Below, piece after piece: positions 1 through 6,448 of a stretch of 10,229 nucleotides of DNA. Where the stretch lies: positions 1 through 10,229 of the forward strand of contig CANRGU010000045.1 of the NCBI GenBank assembly GCA_947630255.1. Reading direction: 5' to 3'. The translations under genes and the position numbers were made by a program. Source of the stretch: an uncultured Clostridia bacterium. Lineage in GTDB: Bacteria; Bacillota; Clostridia; TANB77; CAG-508. Under the pieces are notes generated by a model that was not told the DNA's origin, did no database searches, and worked only from the letters and a program-made list of their open reading frames with translations. Position 1 is the stretch's first letter. Every line of letters begins with the position of its first letter.

Positions 1-1200
1 GATTGTTTTATCATTAAGTCTCCAAATACCGCATAACCTGTGGTTGGATCGTTTACAAGTACATGCGTTACTGCTCCTACAAATTTATTGTTTTGTACTA
101 TTGGTGCCCCGCTCATTCCGCTGTACTATTCCTCCTGTTAATTCTAATAGTTTTGGGTCTGTTACTTTTATTAGCATACTTTTGTTATTTACATTGTTAT
201 TTCTATATATTTTTGTAATTTCTATTTCATATTCTTCTCTTACTCCATTTTCTAAATCTAATAAAATTTTGGCTTTTCCTTCTTGTATTTCTTCTCTGTT
301 TGCTACCTCTATTTCATTATTTCTGTCTATGCCTAATTTACTATTGTTTGTAATGTCTCCATAAATTCCAAAATTTGTGTTAATACCAACACTGCCTATT
401 GTTTCTCCATTTACTATAGTTCCTTTTATTTCTCCTGGAACTCCTTTTTCTCCCTTTACTATTGATGATATTTTAGATGTTATTAATTCTCCACTAGATA
501 TATTTATTAGTTCTTCTGTGTCTATATCTATTATTCCATGTCCTAATGCTGCAAATTTATTTGTTGATGGTTCATAATAACTTATAGTTCCTATTCCTGC
601 TGCGCCATCTCTTACCCATAATCCTAATTTGTATTCATTATCTTTTGTTTTTATTGGCGCTATTGTTGATACATATTCTTCTCCATCTCTTACATATTTT
701 ATATCTAAAGTTTTTCCATTTGAGCTATTAACACTATTTAATAATTCTGATGTACATGTTACTTCCTTTTGATTTATTTCTACTATCATGTCTCCTTCTT
801 CTATTCCTGTATTTTCATAAGGTTTCTTTCCTTCTATTTCTGTCATTCCTACAACCAACACTCCACTCGTGTATAGCTTTAATCCTACTGAATTTCCAAG
901 TGGAACAACTGTTGTCTCAGGAATTGTATTAACTTCAATATCTTTTACATTAATTAAATCAAACAAGCGTAAAGTCACTTTCTTTTTTTCAATTTTATTT
1001 TCATTGTCAATTATACTAGAGGCTTCTACTGTTTCATAATTTCTATTTTCTTCTAGTGATAATCCAAAAATAGTTCCTAAATTTAGCTCTTCTCCCTTAA
1101 ATAGGAGAATACTATTTGGTATAGATGAAATATTAGTTACATACACTAATACTATTAATAAAAAAAGTATTAAACATGTTTTTAAAAAAATTTTTCTCAT
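1..1200 (-). CDS. spoIVB: SpoIVB-type S55 serine peptidase, frameshifted near base 120 and cut by the window edge
   Basis: In Bacillus SpoIVB is secreted by the forespore into the intermembrane space, where it triggers pro-sigma-K processing. Seen here, counting from the ATG at 1200: an N-terminal membrane anchor (about residues 8-23), a PDZ domain (about 99-180) and the S55 domain opening with GLWVRDGAAGIGT. The catalytic His lies in ALGHGI (residue 221). The Asp of VTDPKLLELTGGIVQ (348) is 15 residues before the expected Ser, the same spacing as D363/S378 in B. subtilis. The frame breaks after GGIVQ. Dropping one base (plus-strand G at 120) restores QGMSGAPIVQ and 39 more residues, ending FGDLMIKQ at the edge, close to the family's usual C-terminus. 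Unrepaired, the protein stops at base 85 without its Ser. I prefer the ATG at 1200 to the one at 1233 because AGGTGA sits just upstream of 1200 and nothing similar precedes 1233. Identity is firm; whether the break is real is unknown. Confidence 0.93.
119..124 (-). other. Single-base insertion in spoIVB at the catalytic serine motif
   Basis: On the coding strand the sequence reads GTACAGCGGAATGAGC. Removing the C between CAG and GGA gives codons for V-Q-G-M-S, the S55 active-site sequence, and the new frame stays open to the window edge. As written, the frame continues R-N-E-R-G-T-N-S-T-K-Q and stops. The extra base is not in a homopolymer run. Confidence 0.85.
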
Positions 1201-1201
1201 A

Positions 1202-1238
1202 AAAAAATGGTCACCTATTTTTAGGATAACCATTTTTT
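1202..1238 (-). terminator. Hairpin with U-tract between the 624-aa gene and spoIVB, holding the spoIVB ribosome binding site
   Basis: AAAAAATGGT (1202-1211) is an exact inverted copy of ACCATTTTTT (1229-1238), with an inner CCTA/TAGG pair (1214-1217 and 1222-1225). Read on the minus strand this is a stem-loop followed by seven T residues, starting 17 bases after the stop of the upstream gene. It has the form of an intrinsic terminator. The 3' arm includes the AGGTGA used by spoIVB, so the same hairpin could also hide the ribosome binding site. The stem is A/T-rich with few G-C pairs, so termination may be partial. Confidence 0.6.
1211..1217 (-). promoter_or_regulatory. Ribosome binding site of spoIVB (TAGGTGA)
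   Basis: TAGGTGA on the minus strand lies 10 bases before the ATG at 1200 and decides that start over the in-frame ATG at 1233. It lies inside the 3' arm of the intergenic hairpin. Confidence 0.65.
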
Positions 1239-1255
1239 AATTTTTAAAACATTAT

Positions 1256-3130
1256 TTATCTAAAATTGTGCATTGCATAACGTTCTCTTGCGAGTGCATA
1301 ATTATAAGCCTTTTTATGCGATTCCAACTTTGAATCACTAAGTCCTCCAGATGAAAATAATTCTCTTTGTACTATACAATAATAACATGCCTGTTTTGGA
1401 ACATTATTGTAAATATGTTTAAAATAATATATTTCATCATCACCAATACTAAATTTTTGAGCAACAAAGTCTATATTTCTATAACCTATCAGTTGTGTAC
1501 CTACTAATTTGTCACAGTATGGTTTGTGATAATATCTTGTACTGTTATTATCACTGCCACTATCATTACTTATAAGATATATTTCATCAGGATTTACATA
1601 TTCTTTATTTGCTGTACTTGTTGCAACAACATAGTCGTTATAGTATTTCATTCCTATAGGCATATTTTGAACAAAAGTTATCATAGATACATTTCTTAAG
1701 ATTTGATTCCAGTCATCTTCTGTCATTACAGGTAATTCATAATTTCCTTTAGAATTACGACTATAACTTGTTATTGCCTGATTTAAATCACTAACTAAAA
1801 TCTGTCTTATTACTTCGGCTTTATGTTTTGCAAATACAGAATCTTCGCTCTGTGCGTCTTTGCTAAATATTGGATCACCATAATCTGTAATTTTTTCTGT
1901 AATTGTTCCTTCACCTAAATTATACTCAAGCTCTTTTCTATCTTGCATATTGTTTGTTGTTATATTTTTCAATTTGCTATATACCCACTTAGAAAATTCT
2001 ATTGATTTATAATAATAATTTCTTGCACTAACATCCTGATTTAAAGAAGGTATAGCTACCATTGCTGTATATTCTATTCCATTTTTATCATCTGTATATA
2101 ATTGATTTTGCACTACGTTTTTACCACTTGTAATTGCACCATTATTCAATGCTTGATAAACTGATGTTCCATTACTTAAAACTATTTCTTTATACATTGC
2201 ACTCTTTTCTGAAAGATTTGTCTTTTTATTGTTGGCATCTACTTGAAATAATGTAGCTCCATCAAAATATACTTTAGTATTGTCTGAAGCATATATATAT
2301 GTAAATTCCTTTGGTGTATTTCCTAAGCCATCATACCAAACCAATTCTTTCAAATTCTCTGGTTCTGTAATTTTTTCAGTACTTGCAGTATCAATTAAAT
2401 ATCCCGATTTTATTACATAATTACCATTTACTGTTCCATAAATTGTAATATAATTGTCTAATGTATAATTTACTACTATATCTATCTTTTCATCTTCTTT
2501 TACATATCTTGCAGAATATGTAGCATATGGTTTTAATATATGTGCATATTCCGTTTTTGCCTTGTTTGGATCTAATGTATATTTTTGTGATACTTCAGTT
2601 CCATCTGTTTTTTCATAAGTGTAAATACCTTCTTCGTATCCATCATTTGCTAAGTATAGTATTTTTCCTTTATCTTCGTCCTTATATTTTTTGTTTATTC
2701 TAGTTTTTATTCCTTCATTCATAAAAACAGCTATACCATTTTCGTTTTTTACAATTTGCTTTGTTTCTGCTGGTGTATATATATAATAACCATCATACAA
2801 AGTAACTGCAATTGCAGGAATATATGCTAATAGTTCTTGCTTACTTATGCCAGCAATTCCTATACTATTTGAAAATGAAGTAGTAAATGTATTAATAGAC
2901 GCCATAACATCTCTACGTTTTGAATTTGCCACAGTTGAATATGCACTATTCCATTCTACCGTATTTATTTCAAAAGCATCTATTGCATCTTTGCTTGCAT
3001 CTAATTGCTTCGAATGATATTCTGTTTGCATGCCAATTGTGTCTGTTTGTAACGATAAAAAATAAGATAGTAATAACATTACAGGTATTATAATTATTAG
3101 AAATAATACTGTAAAATCTGCTAATTTCAT
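1256..3130 (-). CDS. Large membrane-anchored pilus-associated protein with C-terminal YHxxxC...CxxC module (function unknown)
   Basis: This 624-residue protein has a short basic start (MKLADF), one hydrophobic helix (about residues 6-28), then a long Tyr- and Asn-rich exported region. The single N-terminal helix with a large exterior part suggests a big pilin-like or tip/anchor subunit, placed at the end of the pilus gene row. Its only three cysteines are in the last 90 residues: H535-K-P-Y-C539 and C582-Y-Y-C585. That resembles the YHxxxCxxL...CxxC module attached to some secreted nucleases and surface proteins, which may bind metal or form disulphides. This is inferred by pattern only. The start is the ATG at 3130, with AAGAGGTGA just upstream. 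An upstream TTG at 3193 would extend the frame but lacks a ribosome binding site and would add a charged segment before the membrane helix. I do not recognise a named family. Confidence 0.8.
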   Translation of the reverse strand: MKLADFTVLFLIIIIPVMLLLSYFLSLQTDTIGMQTEYHSKQLDASKDAIDAFEINTVEWNSAYSTVANSKRRDVMASINTFTTSFSNSIGIAGISKQELLAYIPAIAVTLYDGYYIYTPAETKQIVKNENGIAVFMNEGIKTRINKKYKDEDKGKILYLANDGYEEGIYTYEKTDGTEVSQKYTLDPNKAKTEYAHILKPYATYSARYVKEDEKIDIVVNYTLDNYITIYGTVNGNYVIKSGYLIDTASTEKITEPENLKELVWYDGLGNTPKEFTYIYASDNTKVYFDGATLFQVDANNKKTNLSEKSAMYKEIVLSNGTSVYQALNNGAITSGKNVVQNQLYTDDKNGIEYTAMVAIPSLNQDVSARNYYYKSIEFSKWVYSKLKNITTNNMQDRKELEYNLGEGTITEKITDYGDPIFSKDAQSEDSVFAKHKAEVIRQILVSDLNQAITSYSRNSKGNYELPVMTEDDWNQILRNVSMITFVQNMPIGMKYYNDYVVATSTANKEYVNPDEIYLISNDSGSDNNSTRYYHKPYCDKLVGTQLIGYRNIDFVAQKFSIGDDEIYYFKHIYNNVPKQACYYCIVQRELFSSGGLSDSKLESHKKAYNYALARERYAMHNFR

Positions 3131-3134
3131 CTTT

Positions 3135-3143
3135 TCACCTCTT
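3135..3143 (-). promoter_or_regulatory. Strong ribosome binding site for the 624-residue protein (AAGAGGTGA)
   Basis: AAGAGGTGA ends four bases before the ATG at 3130, with the core AGGTG at normal distance. It supports the shorter start that puts the membrane helix at the extreme N-terminus. Confidence 0.7.
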
Positions 3144-3207
3144 CTTTTGTAGCATTTCGTGTTTAATATTTTAATGTAAATATCAAGCACCAAATGCCAG
3201 TTTTAAC

Positions 3208-3266
3208 AAAATGAGAGATGTGTAGGAGTATTGCAATTTAAATAACTCCTTATCACCTCTCATTTT
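3208..3266 (-). terminator. Long imperfect stem-loop between the 203-aa and 624-aa genes, possible attenuator or terminator
   Basis: Three nested pairs are visible: AAAATGAGAG (3208-3217) with CTCTCATTTT (3257-3266), GTG (3220-3222) with CAC (3254-3256), and AGGAGT (3224-3229) with ACTCCT (3245-3250), closing on a 15-base loop. It begins about 15 bases after the stop of the 203-residue gene. On the minus strand the stem is followed by TTTTGTT, a weak U-tract, so partial termination, transcript stabilisation or processing are all possible. Confidence 0.5.
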
Positions 3267-3281
3267 TTATACATTTTTAAA

Positions 3282-3893
3282 TTATTTACCATTATTTACT
3301 ACCATACTAGAATCAGTTGATGCTAATTCATATGTTCCTTGACCTGTTACTTTAAATAAGAATTTTCTTAATTGTTGTGCTAAAGTTTCATTAGTATTTC
3401 TTACTGTCACTATAATATTATCTCCTTTTTTAAGTGGATAGTTTCTAATCATATTATCAATGCTTCCACTGCTTGGATACATATAGTCTAGTATTTCTGA
3501 TGTATATGTAGAATAACGTATATTTTCTCCGATTAAATCTCCAGAAGTTGTTGTTGCTTTTTTACCAGGATTATCATCTAAATGTTGAATCTCTATTATT
3601 ATTTCATATGTATTACCTGTTGCAGCTAATCTATCTTGTAATTCTTCATAATCAGTTGGATTTATTGAGCCTGCATTAGATACTGTATCTACAAATCCAG
3701 ATACAGCTGCATCCAATTCAGCTTGTGATATTTTATCATTTTTTTCTGCCATTGATACAAGTGGAATAATAAACATTGCTGTTGCAGCTAAAAACAAACC
3801 TATAAGTGTTATAAACTCATCACTTCCTGCACCTTTTTGGTTATGTAAAAATTTTTTTATCTTTTGCTTCATTTCATTTAACATTTTTTTCAT
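3282..3893 (-). CDS. Pilin-like protein with type III-style leader, 203 aa (function unknown)
   Basis: The N-terminus is a lysine-rich leader of about 20 residues followed by QKGAGSDEFITLIGLFLAA and a hydrophobic helix to about residue 48. A basic leader, small residues, an acidic residue a few positions later, then a long helix is the layout of class III (archaellin- and Tad-type) prepilins. I infer cleavage by a prepilin peptidase around GAG-S (residues 21-24), with Glu26 playing the role of the pilin Glu5. The exterior part (about 50-203) contains FVDTVSNAGSINPTDYEEL, TGNTYEIIIEIQHL and YPLKKGDNIIVTV, suggesting a beta-rich globular domain. It follows the six small pilins after 101 bases. 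AAGGGG upstream of the ATG at 3893 supports the start; the ATG three codons in is possible. Role as major or minor pilin is unresolved. Confidence 0.8.
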   Translation of the reverse strand: MKKMLNEMKQKIKKFLHNQKGAGSDEFITLIGLFLAATAMFIIPLVSMAEKNDKISQAELDAAVSGFVDTVSNAGSINPTDYEELQDRLAATGNTYEIIIEIQHLDDNPGKKATTTSGDLIGENIRYSTYTSEILDYMYPSSGSIDNMIRNYPLKKGDNIIVTVRNTNETLAQQLRKFLFKVTGQGTYELASTDSSMVVNNGK

Positions 3894-3945
3894 ATTCTCA
3901 TCCCCTTAATATTTTTCTATATTTAGGTATTTATAATTAATAGTG

Positions 3946-3980
3946 AATAATGAATATAAAAATATCCATCATTCATTATT
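3946..3980. repeat. AT-rich palindrome in the 101-base gap before the 203-aa gene
   Basis: AATAATGAAT (3946-3955) is the exact inverted copy of ATTCATTATT (3971-3980), with 15 bases between. The pairing continues outward (TAATT with AATTA) after a seven-base bulge on the left. There is no clear U-tract after it on the minus strand, so it is not an obvious terminator. It could be a transcript-stabilising hairpin or a short intergenic repeat. Confidence 0.45.
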
Positions 3981-3994
3981 AATTAGTATATATT

Positions 3995-4492
3995 CTATAT
4001 TTTCTGTGCTATATATTTTATATAAACTTTTTTTCCTCCAGATGATAACACTACTTCTGTTCCGTCTATACCTGTTTCATATATTCCACTAATTGGAGCA
4101 TCTACAAATTCCTCTAAGAAATCACATTTTAAATCTTGTAAATTTTCTTCTATATAATTTTCTAAATCTTTTTCTATAGCATTTTTGTCTATAGATGTAT
4201 TATTAGAAACATCAAATGTACGAATTCCTTTGCCCACATTAGTTAAATCTACTGTTACAGATACAGTTTCATTATAGTATCTATATAACATTGCAATAAC
4301 ACTATTTACTGAAACTGTTCTGTTTTTTTCTGTTGTATTTAATCTACTATAAAAATTAGTTCTATCAGTATAATAAAGTACATATTCTGCTGTTGATTTT
4401 AGTTTTGCAATCATAGAAAATGTAACAGTTAATGCAATTATAAATACAAATACTGCAAATGCAATTTTTAAAGCGTCTACTGCGTTTTCCAT
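3995..4492 (-). CDS. Small pilin-like protein, MENA family, 165 aa
   Basis: The protein starts MENAVDALKIAF and has one membrane helix (about residues 7-29). The helix is followed by FYSRLNTTEKNRTVSVNSVIAMLYRYYNE (positions about 47-75), which matches in layout the FNxxFxxYE...SL...N stretch of its neighbours. It ends in a Gly-rich turn and hydrophobic strand (GGKKVYIKYIAQ). It is the most divergent MENA member: aspartate replaces the usual lysine at position 6 and the C-terminal domain is longest. The exterior part would be outside the cell, assembled by the upstream ATPase and TadBC platform. AGGAGAT before the ATG fixes the start. The stop is TAG. Function as a pilus subunit is inferred from context and helix layout. 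Confidence 0.8.
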   Translation of the reverse strand: MENAVDALKIAFAVFVFIIALTVTFSMIAKLKSTAEYVLYYTDRTNFYSRLNTTEKNRTVSVNSVIAMLYRYYNETVSVTVDLTNVGKGIRTFDVSNNTSIDKNAIEKDLENYIEENLQDLKCDFLEEFVDAPISGIYETGIDGTEVVLSSGGKKVYIKYIAQKI

Positions 4493-4534
4493 ATTCTATC
4501 TCCTGTACTCTTTTATTTAGCTTTTTCTTTTTTA

Positions 4535-4996
4535 TTAAACTGTTGGTGTTGATGTTGTTGGTGTTGAAATTACTATGTAATCTATATATCCTGCTTCTGA
4601 CTTTACGGAATCAGGTCCAGCTATAACACTTCCTTTGTTTGTAATATCCGTTGTACCACTATAATGAACTGATACAGTATATGATGTTGTAGAATTAAGG
4701 CTTCCTGCTGATGTAATGTCTGTTATTGGAGTACAAACTTGAACTTGGTGCTCATCATCTACTGCATTGCTTGCGTTTACTTCTCCTATCAATCCTCTTA
4801 TTTCTGAACCTTTCTTTGTTCCTTCATATGCTGTGAACTTGCTATTAAATGCTTGTATTTTTTGACTTTGTATTCCTGATGTTCCTGTTGATGTTATGTC
4901 TCTTCCTGAATTTATTAATATTATTCCTATACTTATTAATAATATTGATATTAATATTGCTCCTGCTATAATTAAAGCTTTTGACGCATTCTCCAT
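4535..4996 (-). CDS. Small pilin-like protein, MENA family, 153 aa, duplicated N-terminal half
   Basis: The protein begins MENASKALIIAGAILISILL with a helix over about residues 7-30. Its first 65 residues differ from those of the gene just upstream (5032-5415) at only one position (Ile42 against Val42). The middle motif IQAFNSKFTAYEG (residues 46-58) and the closing AGYIDYIVIS strand follow the family pattern. The C-terminal domain is longer than its twin's, carries one cysteine near residue 88, and ends in a Thr/Pro/Ser tail (STPTTSTPTV) that could be glycosylated. A perfect AGGAGG lies seven bases before the ATG at 4996, and the gap to the upstream gene is 35 bases. Probably a pilus subunit specialised through its variable C-terminus. 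Confidence 0.85.
   Translation of the reverse strand: MENASKALIIAGAILISILLISIGIILINSGRDITSTGTSGIQSQKIQAFNSKFTAYEGTKKGSEIRGLIGEVNASNAVDDEHQVQVCTPITDITSAGSLNSTTSYTVSVHYSGTTDITNKGSVIAGPDSVKSEAGYIDYIVISTPTTSTPTV
4802..4996 (-). repeat. Direct repeat copy 2: N-terminal half of duplicated pilin gene
   Basis: By hand alignment this stretch and 5221-5415 differ at 13 of 195 positions, at a constant offset of 419 bases. Only one difference changes a residue. The similarity drops sharply beyond codon 65. It marks a tandem duplication whose 5' half was kept under selection or homogenised. Confidence 0.9.
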
Positions 4997-5031
4997 AATT
5001 TTACCTCCTAATCATTTGTTTTTAACTATTT

Positions 5032-5415
5032 TTAGTTTACATTTATTTCATATATGTAACCTGGTTCTGTTGTCGTGTCCTTAGGGACTGTAGAAGGACA
5101 ATAAACAAGTGTAACTTCATAATTTTTTGTAGCAGTTAAAGAAGTAGGAAGTGTAAGCTTTACCTGATGTTCTGAATCTGTTGCATTACTTGCATTTACT
5201 TCTCCTGCTAATCCAGCTAGTTCTGATCCTTTTTTTGTTCCTTCGTATGCTGTAAACTTACTATTAAAAGCTTGTATTTTTTGACTTTGTACTCCTGATG
5301 TTCCTGTTGATGTTATATCCCTTCCTGAGTTTATTAATATTATTCCTATGCTTATTAATAGTATTGATATTAATATTGCTCCTGCTATAATTAAAGCCTT
5401 TGACGCATTCTCCAT
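5032..5415 (-). CDS. Small pilin-like protein, MENA family, 127 aa, twin of the next gene
   Basis: The N-terminal helix (MENASKALIIAGAILISILL, about residues 7-30) and the IQAFNSKFTAYEG segment are shared almost exactly with the downstream paralogue at 4535-4996. After residue 65 the two stay alignable only through GEVNASNAxDxEHQV and then diverge. This is the shortest member and ends with PGYIYEINVN, the family's terminal hairpin. There is no leader before the helix, so either it is exported with its Met-Glu start or only trimmed. AAGGAGG precedes the ATG at 5415. The 68-base gap on its upstream side contains a perfect inverted repeat. Proposed role: filament subunit. Confidence 0.85.
   Translation of the reverse strand: MENASKALIIAGAILISILLISIGIILINSGRDITSTGTSGVQSQKIQAFNSKFTAYEGTKKGSELAGLAGEVNASNATDSEHQVKLTLPTSLTATKNYEVTLVYCPSTVPKDTTTEPGYIYEINVN
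5221..5415 (-). repeat. Direct repeat copy 1: N-terminal half of duplicated pilin gene
   Basis: Partner of 4802-4996 (13 differences in 195 bases by hand count). The copies are in the same orientation and close enough for recombination to delete or fuse the two genes. Confidence 0.9.
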
Positions 5416-5450
5416 AATTTTTTCCTCCTTTGAATATTAATTTATTTTTC

Positions 5451-5469
5451 TTTAGTGATATACACTAAA
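5451..5469. repeat. Perfect inverted repeat TTTAGTG-N5-CACTAAA in an intergenic gap
   Basis: TTTAGTG (5451-5457) and CACTAAA (5463-5469) flank ATATA. It lies between the 143-residue gene and the 127-residue gene. No T-run follows it on the minus strand, so it is a poor terminator; a small operator or RNA stem-loop is possible. Confidence 0.4.
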
Positions 5470-5483
5470 TATTAAAAACTATT

Positions 5484-5915
5484 TTAAGATAATTCTTCAA
5501 ATGTAATTCTTGATATTTTTCCTGTTTTTTTATGATACTCTATGCTCGTACATTTAAATTTTATTGAATTAAAATTTTTTACAAATTCTGTTATATTATT
5601 ATTATATATTTCTTCCATAGGATATGTTTTATCTATAGTTGTCATTTTTAAATCTATTTTTATGCTATTTTCATCATTGTTTATGTAATATTTTCTTTCA
5701 TCTTTTTGTATATTATTTTTTTCATTTTTATCTACAGCCTTACTAATTAAACTTGCAACATCGGTTCCTAGCACTTCTTTGTTTAAGAAAATTTCGAATT
5801 CTGCATTTTCTCTTTTTATTTCTTGTGACTGCATTTTCAAATTTATTAAAAATATACATGTCATACATATCATAATAAAAAATATAACTAATGGTATTAA
5901 TAATGTACGTTTCAT
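5484..5915 (-). CDS. Divergent small pilin-like protein without the MENA start, 143 aa
   Basis: The start is MKRTLLIPLV, a basic tip followed by one helix (about residues 5-25, with two cysteines inside it), in contrast to the MENA start of its neighbours. The rest follows their plan: EFEIFLNKEVLGTDVASLISKA (about residues 39-60) parallels YEVYNKKRMYGTDVISVVNKA in the 136-residue protein, and the end GKISRITFEEL matches the terminal hairpin. I therefore read it as a family member whose anchor has been replaced or has diverged, perhaps a minor pilin. AAGGGAG precedes the ATG at 5915, and a promoter-like pair lies just upstream. It is Lys/Asn-rich, like the rest of this AT-rich region. Confidence 0.78.
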   Translation of the reverse strand: MKRTLLIPLVIFFIMICMTCIFLINLKMQSQEIKRENAEFEIFLNKEVLGTDVASLISKAVDKNEKNNIQKDERKYYINNDENSIKIDLKMTTIDKTYPMEEIYNNNITEFVKNFNSIKFKCTSIEYHKKTGKISRITFEELS

Positions 5916-5933
5916 ATTGGTCTCCCTTCTTTA

Positions 5934-5962
5934 ATTATACTGTTTTTTATCACAATATGCAA
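5934..5962 (-). promoter_or_regulatory. Possible sigma-A type promoter inside the pilin row
   Basis: On the minus strand TTGCAT (5962-5957) and a perfect TATAAT (5939-5934) are separated by 17 bases. The -10 box is only 18 bases from the ATG at 5915, which would give a very short leader starting close to the ribosome binding site. The -35 match is partial and AT-rich DNA gives TATAAT by chance, so support is modest. Confidence 0.3.
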
Positions 5963-6011
5963 TATTTTTACTGCAAATTTGTAATTATTTAGGTATTATT
6001 CAACCTGTATT

Positions 6012-6431
6012 TTATTGAAAATAAATTTCTGTTACTAAACCATCATTTCCTGTTTTTATAAGATTTACTATATATTTATTGTCTTTATTTTCTTCCATTA
6101 TTTTTATTTGTTGGGCTGAATCTCGGCTAATATCAGCTAAATTTGCACTAGCTATTCCTCTAACTATTACTTTTATATCAGTATTGTTTTTTTCATTATA
6201 ATCTTTAACAAAATTAGCAAGTGATACTATTTCTTGAATTGTAATATCTTCTCTTCCTTCAAATTTAGTAAAATTTGAATTGAATTTTTGTATTTGAGTT
6301 GTTGATATTCTTAAAGCAATTTCTGTTCCTGCTTCTCTATAGTTCATAAAGATTAATATACCTATTGATATTACAAGCATTGCTATTAATATTCCACCTG
6401 CTATAAGCAAAGCTTTTGTTGCATTTTCCAT
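6012..6431 (-). CDS. Small pilin-like protein, MENA family, 139 aa
   Basis: The N-terminus MENATKALLIAGGILIAMLV begins a helix over about residues 7-29. Next comes IQKFNSNFTKFEG (residues 47-59) and ITIQEIVSLANFVKDYNEKN, the clearest form of the family's middle motif, then DIKVIVRG and the ending GLVTEIYFQ. It lies 17 bases after the 136-residue gene and is followed by a 96-base gap, the first sizeable one in the pilin row. AAAGGAGA before the ATG at 6431 fixes the start. The lack of a leader peptide means the usual prepilin cleavage is not evident. Role as an exported filament subunit is inferred from its position behind the ATPase and TadBC genes. Confidence 0.85.
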   Translation of the reverse strand: MENATKALLIAGGILIAMLVISIGILIFMNYREAGTEIALRISTTQIQKFNSNFTKFEGREDITIQEIVSLANFVKDYNEKNNTDIKVIVRGIASANLADISRDSAQQIKIMEENKDNKYIVNLIKTGNDGLVTEIYFQ

Positions 6432-6448
6432 AGCTTGTCTCCTTTACT

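Noticed and set aside
1231..1233. ATG at 1233 as the spoIVB start
   Set aside because: No ribosome binding site precedes it and it would put 11 extra residues before the basic start of the membrane anchor; the ATG at 1200 has AGGTGA.
1239..1330. A forespore (sigma-F/G) promoter upstream of spoIVB
   Set aside because: I found no convincing GHATR...CATWHTA pair at proper spacing; AT-rich look-alikes were not good enough to report.
3191..3193. TTG at 3193 as start of the large pilus-associated protein
   Set aside because: A weak start codon without a ribosome binding site; the ATG at 3130 has AAGAGGTGA at good distance.
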